Below are positions 34,991 through 44,314 of a stretch of DNA of 64,000 bases, piece by piece. The notes beneath the pieces were generated by a model. That model was not told where the DNA came from, made no database searches, and saw only the letters and a list, made by a program, of their open reading frames with translations. Each line of letters begins with the position of its first letter. The stretch's first letter is position 1. The DNA lies in assembly GCA_038030265.1 (NCBI GenBank), contig CM075937.1, positions 14,012,001-14,076,000 of the forward strand. The letters are read 5' to 3'. The position numbers and the translations under genes are program-made. Origin of the DNA: Corythucha ciliata (lineage: Eukaryota > Arthropoda > Insecta > Hemiptera > Tingidae).

Positions 34991-37900
34991 TGAGAGTTTT
35001 TTTTTTTTTTTTTTCTTCTGGCTTTACAGCTTAGTGTATAAGCCATTTGTTTGGCTTTATTTTGGTTAAATCGGTAGGTTTGAGTTTTTTATGAAGCGTA
35101 AAATGGCAGATATCACGCCCACAGATACGTCCGGGTTCATAGTGAGTAGTTGAGGTAAGTAGAAGGGCATTACGACTTTTTCTTGAACTAAGGAGTTGAT
35201 GAGTTCATTCCTCTGACTACAGTATCTCGTGCATTCCAGGATTAGATGAGCTTCGTCTATTTTAGGGACGTCACACTGGCATGGAAGCTTTCCATCACTT
35301 TCTCGCAGGTGAATATACGCTAATCTTGAGCGTCCAAATCTTATTCTTGAAATTGTGACTAACTCTTCTCGGTTGAATGGTGTGTTTTTGAACCAATAGG
35401 CTTTTCTTAGTTCAGGTTGCACTCTGGAATATTTCCGTCCCCTTGTCGTTTGAGTGGTCTTCCAGTTAAATTCCCATTTTTTGTACATTTCTGTAGTATG
35501 ATTGACTTTTAAATCTCTTTCTGTCACACCGCTTATAAGTCTGCCTTCTGAAAGGGCCCGTTTGGCCAGTTCATCGGCTCTTTCATTGCCAGCAATGCCC
35601 ACATGTCCTTTTATCCACATTATGAAGATTTTAATAGCGTTTTCTCTTAGTTTGTCTAATTCCTTCAGTATTTTGAATTCCATCCAGTTTATTCTCATTC
35701 CGGGGTTTTTAAGTTTGACCAGAGAACTTCGTCCATCAGTAAGTATTAAGTATTGATGGTCGCTGCTGTCCGCTACTTTGGCTATGTATTTTAGCGCCAT
35801 CCAGATGGCCGCCATTTCTGCTGTGTGAATCGAACAACGGTCATCCAATCTAAACATCTCACTTGTATTCTTCGAACAATCATAAATTGCACATCCGACT
35901 CCTTGATCGGACTTGGATCCGTCTGCATATATTTCATATTTACTTGGGTAAGTATTGCTCAATAGCCGCTCGATTAATATTTTATTCGTATTATTTGGAA
36001 GAAGTTTGTCGTAGGAGAAGAAGTCTGTATTTATTTGTGTGTTTGCTTTGAGGGTCGTTCCGTATGGGAAAGCGTAATAAGGGTCCTTAGGTGGAAGATG
36101 TGGTATCCGATCTATGGTTTGTTTAAGGTTTCGGTAGCAAGTTACCAAAAGTGGTTTTCTCTTGGATGAGCATGTCTTGTTATCCAAAATTTTGATTTCC
36201 TCTGACACTGGATGGTTTGGCATTACTAATCGCGCTGTTAAGAATCGGCAAGCTAGCATTTCTCTTCGCAACGCAAGGGGAGCTTCAATTGCTTCTACTA
36301 GTAGTGCATTTGTTGGCGTTGACCTTACAGCTCCCAGACATGCTCTAATGGCTTTGAACTGGATTCTGTCAATTTTGTCAGTGTGTATTTTTGCAGCATC
36401 CCCGTATATGAAGCATCCATAATCAAGTTTGCTTCTAATGAGATTTCTGTAAATACTTAGGGCAGTATCGGGGCTAGCTCCGTACGATCTGTAGGTAATG
36501 TAGCGCAGTACATCAGAGCTCTCTCGTTCACCGCAACTAGCGTCTCAATATGCTTCTTCCACGTCAATTTATTATCTATCTCAAGTCCGAGGAATTTGGC
36601 ACTCTTTTCTACCTTAATATTTAGTTGTCCCACTGTGATTTGGTTGTTTAGCTCATATTTGCGCTTTCTAGTGAAGGCTACTATTTTTGTTTTGCCCTCA
36701 GCGATTTCAAATCCCTTAAAGTCACACCAACTACAGAATTTTTGTAAAGAAGTTGTCATATTTTTGACCGCATCTTCGATGTTGTTGGCAGTAGTGCAAA
36801 TGACTATGACGTCCGCAAATTGAACGTATTTTGTGTGTGTGTCAAAATTTTTAGAAAGATCTGCTGTGTAAATGTTGAATAAATCCGGGCTAACTATTCC
36901 ACCTTGCGGTAACCCTGATCCTGCTATCCTTGGACCGTACCTTTTGTTGTCGAAGTAAATTACTATTTCTCTTTCCATTATGCTGTTTATCAAGCTATTC
37001 AGTAGTTTGTGCGGGACTTTGATTTCTTCCATTCTTTTGATAAGTTCTGGGATACGCACTTGGTTAAAAGCGTTTGACAGATCCACAAATGTAGCTATTA
37101 AAAATTCTTTATTTAGAAACGTGACTTGAATATCGGTTATTAGCTCCGCGACGCAGTCTAGTGGGCTGTGTTTTCTTCGAAAACCATGCTGTCTTCTTCC
37201 CAGAACATCGGTGGATTCCAGGAACCAATTTAGCCTTAATTTAAGAATTCTAGTAAAGGTTGTGCTCACACATGACTCGAGGGATATGGGTCTATATGAC
37301 TCGCATGATTTTGGGTCTTTGCCCGGTTTGAGTACAGGGACAACCCTATTGGTTTTCCATTCTTTGATTTTTTTGTTTGAGTCAAATATGACATTAAAAA
37401 TATTCAGAAGGATTTCCTTTCCTTTCGATCCTAGATTTGCAAGCATGACGTAAGATATAGCGTCAATGCCTGGAGCTTTACCACCGTTTTTCTTTAACGC
37501 TATATCTAGTTCAAAAGCTTGTATTTTGTCATTCAGGCTGTTACATTCCACCGATGGTTGCACTTCATATGTTTCTTGTGATACGTAATGTGGAGTAATA
37601 TGATAAAAGAAAGACTCAATGCATGAAGGATCTATGTATTTTGGCTTAATAGGGCACTGAAGTGCTCTAATTCTCCTCCATACCTCAGTTATTGAAGTGT
37701 TGCCATTTATTTCATTGCAAAAGTTCTGCCAATTTTTTCTCTTCTTATCCTTGTATAATTTTCTGCGTTTTCCATTCAAGGCTTTCATTTTTAAGAAGTT
37801 GGCTGTAGTAGGTCGTGATTTATACTCTTCAAATGCGAGCTTTTCGCTCCTTTTCATATCATCGCATTCCTCATCCCACCATTGTTTATTAGTTCTTATT

Positions 37901-38292
37901 TTCTTTGACCCCTTGTAGATTTGTTTTTTGTGGAATGGACGCATTAGCGGCGGTGTATATAGCCTCAATGAACTCATTGTAAGTTTCGTTGATGTCCACA
38001 TCATTCAATACGATTTTTTCCATTAGTTCATTTGATATAACTTCATAACGGGACCAGTCTGCCTTCTCAACTTTCCAACCCAGAAATTCATCTGTTAGAT
38101 TTGGCATTGTCGATGTATCTTGTGCATTTTTCCAAATTTCCATTTCTATTGCTAAATGATCGGAACCGAAGTGTTCTTGTATGGTTTCCCAAGAAGTCTC
38201 TGTCGCCAAGTCCTGGCTAACCATTGATACGTCAACAGCTGTCTTACGGTGTGATGGTTTCGGAATGATGGTGTTACTTCCGTTATTTAAAA

Positions 38293-38304
38293 TAAATAAA
38301 TTGC
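38293..38304. repeat. target site duplication, left copy
   Basis: TAAATAAATTGC, repeated exactly at 39592-39603 on the other side of the tRNA-like array. Up to three bases on one side may belong to the insert, so the true duplication is 9-12 bp. Removing the insert and one copy restores a continuous LINE endonuclease frame across the site. Confidence 0.88.
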
Positions 38305-38383
38305 TAAATTAATTAAACTGATATTATCCGGACGACGATGGAAGGGCATAGCCCAACACGATTCGAGTTTCGAGAAAAAATGG

Positions 38384-38455
38384 CTCTCCGGCGGGATTTG
38401 AACCCGCAACCTCTGGATTACCAGTCCAGCACGCTGCCATTTGCGCCACGGAGAC
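38384..38455 (-). tRNA. tRNA-Thr-like (anticodon GGT), copy 1
   Basis: Cloverleaf on the minus strand: acceptor GTCTCCG/CGGAGAG (six pairs; the first position is a G-G mismatch), D arm GCGC/GCGT, anticodon arm CTGGA/TCCAG with loop CTGGTAA (anticodon GGT), T arm GCGGG/CCCGC. A box TGGCGCAAATGG and B box GGTTCAAATCC are close to consensus. Six T follow four bases beyond the end, a Pol III terminator. It may be a SINE head rather than a working tRNA gene. Confidence 0.65.
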
Positions 38456-38705
38456 GCCTATGGGAGTCGTACTCCGAGGGATAAGCTAAGCCGAACCCCA
38501 CCTAGGTCCATTGTTTCTCGAAACTCTAGGCGCTTCTCCTGATCGGTAAACCACGCCGAATTTAATCTTATCTAGATGTTGTTAGATTGATATAATGAAT
38601 AAATCTGTCGCCGGCATTTTAATTAGTAAATTAATTAAACTGATATTATCCGGACGACGATGGAAGGGCATAGCCCAACACGATTCGAGTTTCGAGAAAA
38701 AATGG

Positions 38706-38777
38706 CTCTCCGGCGGGATTTGAACCCGCAACCTCTGGATTACCAGTCCAGCACGCTGCCATTTGCGCCACGGAGAC
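38706..38777 (-). tRNA. tRNA-Thr-like (anticodon GGT), copy 2
   Basis: Sequence-identical to copy 1 by eye, 322 bp away, same strand, same six-T terminator. Confidence 0.65.
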
Positions 38778-39077
38778 GCCTATGGGAGTCGTACTCCGAG
38801 GGATAAGCTAAGCCGAACCCCACCTAGGTCCATTGTTTCTCGAAACTCGAATCGTGTTGGGCTATGCCCTTCCATCGTCGCCCGGATAATATCAGTTTAA
38901 TTAATTTACTAATTAAAATGCCGGCGACAGATTTATTCATTATATCAATCTAACAACATCTAGATAAGATAAATTCGGCGTGGTTTACCGATCAGGAGAA
39001 GCGCCTAGAGTTTCGAGAAACAATGGACCTAGGTGGGGTCGGCTTAGCTTATCCCTCGGAGTACGACTCCCATAGGC

Positions 39078-39149
39078 GTCTCCGTGGCGCAAATGGCAGC
39101 GTGCTGGACTGGTAATCCAGAGGTTGCGGGTTCAAATCCCGCCGGAGAG
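39078..39149 (+). tRNA. tRNA-Thr-like (anticodon GGT), copy 3
   Basis: Plus-strand copy facing away from copies 1 and 2; identical cloverleaf and T6 at 39153-39158. Its 5' segment lacks one base in the GGTGGGG(T)TCGG stretch compared with copy 4. Confidence 0.65.
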
Positions 39150-39398
39150 CCATTTTTTCTCGAAACTCGAATCGTGTTGGGCTATGCCCTTCCATCGTCG
39201 TCCGGATAATATCAGTTTAATAATTTACTAATTAAAATGCCGGCGACAGATTTATTCATTATATCAATCTAACAACATCTAGATAAGATTAAATTCGGCG
39301 TGGTTTACCGATCAGGAGAAGCGCCTAGAGTTTCGAGAAACAATGGACCTAGGTGGGGTTCGGCTTAGCTTATCCCTCGGAGTACGACTCCCATAGGC

Positions 39399-39470
39399 GT
39401 CTCCGTGGCGCAAATGGCAGCGTGCTGGACTGGTAATCCAGAGGTTGCGGGTTCAAATCCCGCCGGAGAG
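39399..39470 (+). tRNA. tRNA-Thr-like (anticodon GGT), copy 4
   Basis: Plus-strand copy 321 bp after copy 3, identical core and terminator. It is the last unit before the partial 5' segment that ends the insert. Confidence 0.65.
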
Positions 39471-39591
39471 CCATTTTTTCTCGAAACTCGAATCGTGTTG
39501 GGCTATGCCCTTCCATCGTCGTCCGGATAATATCAGTTTAATTAATTTACTAATTAAAATGCCGGCGACAGATTTATTCATTATATCAATC

Positions 39592-39603
39592 TAAATAAAT
39601 TGC
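39592..39603. repeat. target site duplication, right copy
   Basis: Second copy of TAAATAAATTGC; see 38293-38304. Confidence 0.88.
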
Positions 39604-40153
39604 AATCTTCAATAATTTTCATCAGAGTGTCCCCTTTTCGATCAGTATAATGATTCCCCCACCCCGTGTGGTGTGAATTGAAGTCACCCCCCAACAGAAT
39701 AGAGCCTCTGAGCGACGTTATCAACCCCACCCAGTAATTTGCGTTTATTGGTTCAGTGGGAGCACTGTACGCTGATATTATATTCAAGGTTTTATTTTTG
39801 AATGCGATGCTGACTCCGCACACTTGCGTTTTTCCTGTCTCTGTGTTCATGTTATGAAGGTTGAGGTCTCTCTAATTGATTCCTCGTTTAACAAGTATTG
39901 AACACACCCCATACTATCAAATCGAGGACTGTGTATGATATCGTACCCTCCAATCCGGAACTCCGACTTGGGCCGAAGCCATAGCTCAGAGAGCACGGCG
40001 ATGTCGACAGATTTTTCACTTAGTATGATTTCTAGGTTATTTTTATTTGTTTTGATTGATCGTATGTTCCACTGTATGATCTTCATATTTATATTGTTCT
40101 TTACTTATTTTATTTATAATTTTTCTTCAAAGTTGTTTTTTGATTGATTGGGT

Positions 40154-41045
40154 TTATCGACTGAGTATGTCTGCGATGGCTGCGAGTTTTTGACTTATAT
40201 GTCCAATATCTGTGTCCCCTGGTTTGGTCTTCGAACCATTTGTTATTTTATTTAATATTTCCACGATTGACGCTTTTTTTTTGTTGTATTGTGCCGAATT
40301 CAGTTTCGAACTGTTGATGTCCCGTGGTAATGTCGGTGTCAGAGCTATTTGGGTTACCAAAATTCACTCCCCTAATAGGTTTTGGTAATACGTTGATTGG
40401 AGTATTTCTCGGTACGTTTCGTTCTGTTTTTTCCGGAGAGAGCTGTGGAAAATGCTCTTTTCTTACCTCTTTTGTTCTGGTATCGTGGTAATTCACCCTC
40501 TTTCGCTTCAAGTTAGTATGATTGTTCAAAGTCGTGAATAAATTTTCTGCGTTGTTCTCCTCTTCTTGAAGATTCTCTAGTACAGAGTATCTATTGCTAG
40601 CCATTTCGGCATAGCTAACCTGCTGACTTCTTTCTTTTATTTTGTTGGCCGAAACAACGAAGTGTTGGCATTTTTTGTCATTGGCTAAATGGTTTTGCCC
40701 ACAGTTGACGCATATTGGAGACCTTTCTAAATTTGTACACTCTTTGATCAAATGCATCTCTCCGCAGTGGCTACATCTTGCCTTACTCCTACACTGGGTC
40801 GAGGCGTGTCCCAATCTTTGACAATTTTGGCACTGGCGAACTGGAGGTATATATGGTTCGACTCTGCACCTGGCTCCATAAATTGAGACATAGCTTGGCT
40901 GTTAAATGTTAACACACAGGTATTGAGAATTATTCTCTGTTTCGAACCGTTTTCATTTTGTTTTAATTTTACACGTTGCCTAGAAAGCAATGTTGCTATG
41001 GTAGAACTGTTGAAATCTGTTTGTTGCTTTTCCGCATTGCAGTTT
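40154..41045 (-). pseudogene. LINE ORF1 (zinc-knuckle gag-like protein), degenerate
   Basis: Minus strand. The readable part starts near 41045 and runs LSRQRVKLKQNENGSK and ILNTCVLTFNS; after a frameshift near 40895 it continues YGARCRVEPYIPPVRQ and three CCHC knuckles: CQNCQRLGHASTQC, CSHCGEMHLIKEC and CVNCGQNHLANDKKC (about 40835-40675). A Ser/Asn-rich tail of ~150 residues follows. A second frameshift in an A-run near 40280 leads to the C-terminus (HISQKLAAIADILSR) with a stop at 40154, 68 bp before ORF2. The protein normally binds element RNA; the N-terminal half is missing here. Confidence 0.85.
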
Positions 41046-41999
41046 TAGAGAATACCGATTTAGCAACATTGAAAATCGACTTCGGAATAATAACCAAAGA
41101 ACTGTACTGGAGGAGACCAAGCCATTAAATATGCACTGAAAGAAAATAAAATACGCATTTGAACGTCTGTAAATTCAATTTAAAATTGCCTTTATTGCTG
41201 TCAAATAATAAATTATATTGAATTGCCAACAGCTTGTTTTTCATATCGTTAAGGGAGAGTTCAAAAATGTAAATAAGGCAGCAGTGAGGATCATATCACG
41301 TAGCACGTGTAAACGTGCGGTTTCTTTAGTCTATAGCGGGAGCGTACTATGAATCCTCACGCCCAAGTAGCCACGAAGAATCAAGCACTAGTAGCTAGAA
41401 TCTACCCGAGTAATGTGGGAAATCAGCAGCGTGCCTCTTCACGACGATTGAGAGGCGAGGATCGAGGAAAATTCCCGTAGATGAGAGCGAACAATTGATG
41501 AGAATGCTATGGATGAAAATGCCGACATGCTGACGTCTAAATCATTCAAGACAGGACTAGCGGCTTTCTCGACCAAACAACACTCTCGTCTGAGACTTCG
41601 AGCTAGAATACTTCTCGCTGGGGGCTGATCCTCCACAAGCTGCTGCGCCGGAAGTCAGAATGGCGAAGATCAGAAGCGCGAGCTGAGATAAGAAACTTTC
41701 GACGTTCTTATCCCATGACAGACTTTAATAAAAAAGCTAGCCCGAGGAAAGTTAAAATTCACAATGATAACGGGGTTTGATAAAGATGAAAGCAACACTG
41801 CAATCGAATTTGTCGATATAGCAACAGAGTCTGGTGGTGCTACTATAATAACCTACTAAAGAAATACTCCTTAGCAACGTTGCTTCAAATTCATTGTTTC
41901 TAAAATTGCAGAATGCCGAATAGCAACGTTTCTATGATGGATAGCAACATTGCAATCGAAATTTGATTGCTATCGTGTTAGAGAATAAGGCCCCTGATC
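41046..41999. other. no gene recognised
   Basis: Unassigned DNA upstream of the LINE. TAGCAACGTTGCT-like and TAGCAACATTG motifs occur several times near 41055-41075 and 41870-41960, but I see no element boundaries. The frame at 41439-41636 has no domain. Confidence 0.45.
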
Positions 42000-42365
42000 C
42001 CCCTCAAAATTTGTAGTTTTACGTTTCAAAGTGCGTAGAATCCAAATCTGAAATAAATAAATAAAAAAATGTCCGTCCGCCGTCGGGGCCATATCTTGCC
42101 CTAGGATTGCTAGAAAAAACTCGTTCTTTCGCACACAGACTCCATTTGGCGTCTAGTTGGTCCTAACATCTGATCAGTTTGATCGAATAACTCCCTGGGG
42201 TTTTATGGGCCAAAAGCGGGTCCAAAATGGGGATTTTCAAAGGATTTGGGATCAAATGGTGTGGGATGTCGATTTTCATGTAATTTCAAGCCGGATTTGA
42301 CTACATTCATGAATAATAAACCCATAAAGAGTCGAAATAATAAGGCATTGTTCGATAATTCCCAG
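42000..42365 (+). repeat. ~370-bp dispersed repeat, copy 2
   Basis: Matches 15725-16105 over its whole length with few differences (shorter GTCCGCC series, an added AATAAATAAATA run near 42053). Same orientation. Confidence 0.85.
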
Positions 42366-42374
42366 CGTTCTTAG

Positions 42375-42680
42375 ATTTGAGTAGTCCGCCAAGCATATTC
42401 CTACGGCCGAACAGTCAGTTTCCCATTTTGTGGTCGCGAGTTGCCACTTTGGTTACATCGTCGTATTTCATGATTTGCCAGCTTAGCCATTTAAAAGTTG
42501 CAAGTCATCATTATAAGCATTTTCAAGGCAGCCATTGTCACTTGAGCCAATTTTAGGGCGTGAATATAGTCCGTTTGACTATTTGCAGGGGACGAATCGT
42601 CAGTAAAGTCCATTTTAGTGCGAACTGTTGTAGGTTGTAGTTTAACCATTTGTAAGTCACGAATCACCAGATTCTCAAGT
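42375..42680 (+). repeat. family E minisatellite
   Basis: Loose tandem units of about 40-60 bp with AGTCAGTTT, CATTTT and GGCGNGAAT elements (for example ATTTTAGGGCGTGAATATAG). The same style recurs at 62945-63560. The left edge of the 1.7-kb tandem duplication falls inside this array. Confidence 0.45.
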
Positions 42681-43058
42681 TCGGCCGGATTCGCCGCTTC
42701 GGACGATTGATCTCTTCACACCTTTTTCCTTCAGCCCGACGATTGCGATCACACGAAATCACCCCTCTCCCGTTTCCTATCCAAATTGAGTGTTTTCTTT
42801 ACTCCATCAAGTGACTAACTGCTATCACCAGCTTACTATAACAAGCGAGTGGCAGCGGCTACTCTGTTGAATGCAGAGAGCCGGAAAAGACAGAAGTTGC
42901 GCAGGGCCCATCAACTATTACAGGTTTACAGGTATTGAAAAAAGTTGAAAATAAAGAAAGGCGTTTCTCTCTCATTCTCTCTCTCTCACACTCACTCACT
43001 TTCTATCTCTCTCTTCAAAGAACTATCAGATCACGTTTGTCCCACAAATCAAAACAAG

Positions 43059-43190
43059 ATGGCGACCTTTCAAAGCACACCTGTTGCTCTTTCGAACTTT
43101 CGTCATGCTGGTATGGGGTTGAGGAGAGGCGTCGACGGGGCGAGTGAGGGCAATCGGTATTGGAGATTATCGAAAAGGAATGAATTGTAG
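43059..43190 (+). other. candidate 5' exon or short ORF, duplicated
   Basis: ATG in a favourable context (AAACAAGATGG) opens a 43-codon frame starting MATFQSTPVALSNFR. A GTGAGG that could serve as a splice donor lies at about 43144. The second copy at 44775 has the same start but a single-base deletion makes it stop after 20 codons. About 850 bp downstream in both copies, TTGACAG followed by 61 bp and CAGGTAC looks like a small internal exon (43905-43965, 45619-45679), but no phase joins the two openly. No family is recognised. Confidence 0.25.
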
Positions 43191-44244
43191 AATCTAACAA
43201 AAGGCTATTACATTGAGCGAGAGAAAAACACAGAGCTGGGAAGAAAGTTGTCGGGAGGGAGGGGGGCTTTTTTTATTTTCATTACTTTTTTATTAATCTC
43301 GTCGATTCACTGAATTTTCTTGTTTAAATGCCATTTTTAATATATGCACGCCATTAATGTTGTGGAAGAGTGTGGGAGGTCATTTTTATGCTTTCCTAAT
43401 ACGCTACAGTTGTACAATATCAACTCAAGAAATTAGTTTATCCGATCATTTAAAGAAAACTTTACAGAAATAAGACCGAAAAAAACTAAAGATTCCGTAA
43501 ACAAATACAGCAGGCGAAACAATTATGACGTGATGAATGGTTTTTTAAAACCTTCGCGTTGGCCAATCTATTCAAATTCTAAAAAAAGCCAAGAAATGTG
43601 GAACTCAAAACCTATATTTCCTCTAGCGCTATTAAAAAGAAAAGAAAAGATGACTGGAATGGTGCCTGGTGTGAAGGCGGGGGGGTGGGGATGATGAGCG
43701 AGCGTATATGCTATGAATAGAGTGCCGGTGGTGGCGGCGGATTGTAACCCTTCAAACGACGGGCAGTTTTTAAAAAATGCTCGAATTAAGCGCGCCGCGA
43801 TAACACTAAAGTTATAACAAAATTTATATAAAACATGTAAATCGTGTTGAAATGAAACGTTTTAATGTTACTTATAACGCCGACTTTTGTGTGTGTCTTG
43901 ACAGGTGCCTTTAGATTTAGACCGGAGAGTCAACCACACGGTTAACGGATCACGACTTCCGCTCAGGTACACTTTTCTCCCACTTTCCTACGAAGATTTT
44001 ACTAGTTTTCCAACAATAATTTTTAGTATTTATTTTCTTGTCACGCGTTTATTTGATTATAAGAAGCTCCAATGCGTATTTATTTACTTTATTCGAGCTG
44101 TAAACACGTTCGATTAATTCCGGTAAATGACCAACAACCTTGAAAATTGATGGGTTTGAAGGCAAGGAGAGAGCCACACGAAGTCGATATGAACGAATAT
44201 TGATGACTTTTTGGGATATACACACTGGCTGGAGCCCATCACAG

Positions 44245-44312
44245 TTATTTATTTTTCTTCTTCGTGCTAAGCTTGACCGAACCGAGCAGATTTTCACTAT
44301 CTGGTTCCTCGT
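44245..44312 (-). pseudogene. UGT last-exon tail, duplicated and broken
   Basis: 68 bp nearly identical to 45957-46025 (the C-terminal codons and stop of the first UGT), but lacking one base in GTGGAAAAT, so the frame is lost. It ends exactly at the tandem-duplication junction. It marks the original right edge of the duplicated segment. Confidence 0.85.
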
Positions 44313-44314
44313 AA

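Larger units (their letters stand above)
38305..39591. mobile_element. inverted tandem array of tRNA-Thr-like 322-bp units
   Basis: Insert of 1,287 bp made of repeats of one ~320-bp unit: a 5' segment (GCCGGCGACAGATTTATTC ... CCCATAGGC), a 72-nt tRNA-like gene, six T, and a 3' segment ending near TTTAATTAATTTACTAATT. Periods are 322 (left), 319 and 322 (right). The left half carries two units on the minus strand, the right half two on the plus strand; they meet at 38836-38848 (TTTCTCGAAACTC), a 13-base string found in both the 5' and 3' segments. The units are nearly identical, so the array is much younger than the host LINE. A 9-12 bp target duplication shows that it arrived as one insertion event or grew in place after a single-unit insertion. 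Confidence 0.88.
35066..40086 (-). pseudogene. LINE ORF2: endonuclease, RT, RNase H
   Basis: Starts with ATG at 40086. Endonuclease: IIQWNIRSIKTNK, Glu in VLSELW, then after a frameshift near 39870 GGDFNSHHTGWG (about 39695-39660). The domain is interrupted by the insert at 38305-39591 and ends with GSDHLAIEM near 38165. RT at 38004-36457: KTNRVVPVLKPGKDP, SYRPISLESC, RRQHGFRRKHSPLDC, motif A FVDLSNAFNQV, motif B GLPQGGIVSPDLFN, motif C as QFADVIVI (the second Asp of the usual FADD is Val), and thumb FLGLEIDNKLTWKKHI. After a frameshift near 36480, RNase H at about 35865-35520: IYADGSKSDQGVG, HTAEMAAIW, ILTDGRSSL and GNERADELAK, so the acidic residues are kept. A Cys/His segment (CQCDVPKIDEAHLILEC) precedes the stop at 35066. 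Frameshifts, the insertion and the RT active-site change make it inactive. Confidence 0.93.
34997..41045 (-). mobile_element. I-clade LINE, nearly full length, degenerate
   Basis: Minus-strand non-LTR retrotransposon: ORF1 with three CCHC knuckles, ORF2 with AP endonuclease, RT and a C-terminal RNase H, a ~50-bp 3' UTR and an 18-A tail (T18 at 34997-35014). This order with RNase H after RT is that of the I group of LINEs. A 1.29-kb tRNA-like array is inserted in the endonuclease region (38305-39591). The 5' boundary near 41045 is inferred from where ORF1 similarity fades; the N-terminal part of ORF1 is missing. No LINE target duplication was recognised. It sits against family C minisatellite on its 3' side. 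Confidence 0.9.
42572..44314 (+). repeat. 1.7-kb tandem duplication, left copy
   Basis: Aligns with 44315-46025 from CGTTTGACTATTT to the UGT last-exon sequence CTGGTTCCTCGT. Differences are few (for example the first ~100 bp, CT-microsatellite length, G-run length near 43260, small indels). Contents: family E remnant, a CT-rich tract, a candidate short exon (43059), and a truncated UGT tail (44245-44312). The right breakpoint of the unit lies in the UGT gene's last exon, so this copy carries a broken UGT end and the other the intact gene. Confidence 0.88.

Noticed and set aside
35502..37918. Plus-strand frames within the LINE
   Set aside because: Antisense shadows of RT and RNase H.
41055..41960. 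TAGCAACGTTGCT-like motifs as possible ends of an element
   Set aside because: Positions and spacing do not define consistent inverted or direct termini.
43905..44117. 70-codon frame duplicated at 45619-45831
   Set aside because: It begins with GTG, not ATG; duplicated only because the whole 1.7-kb unit is. At most it contains a 61-bp exon-like segment, noted elsewhere.
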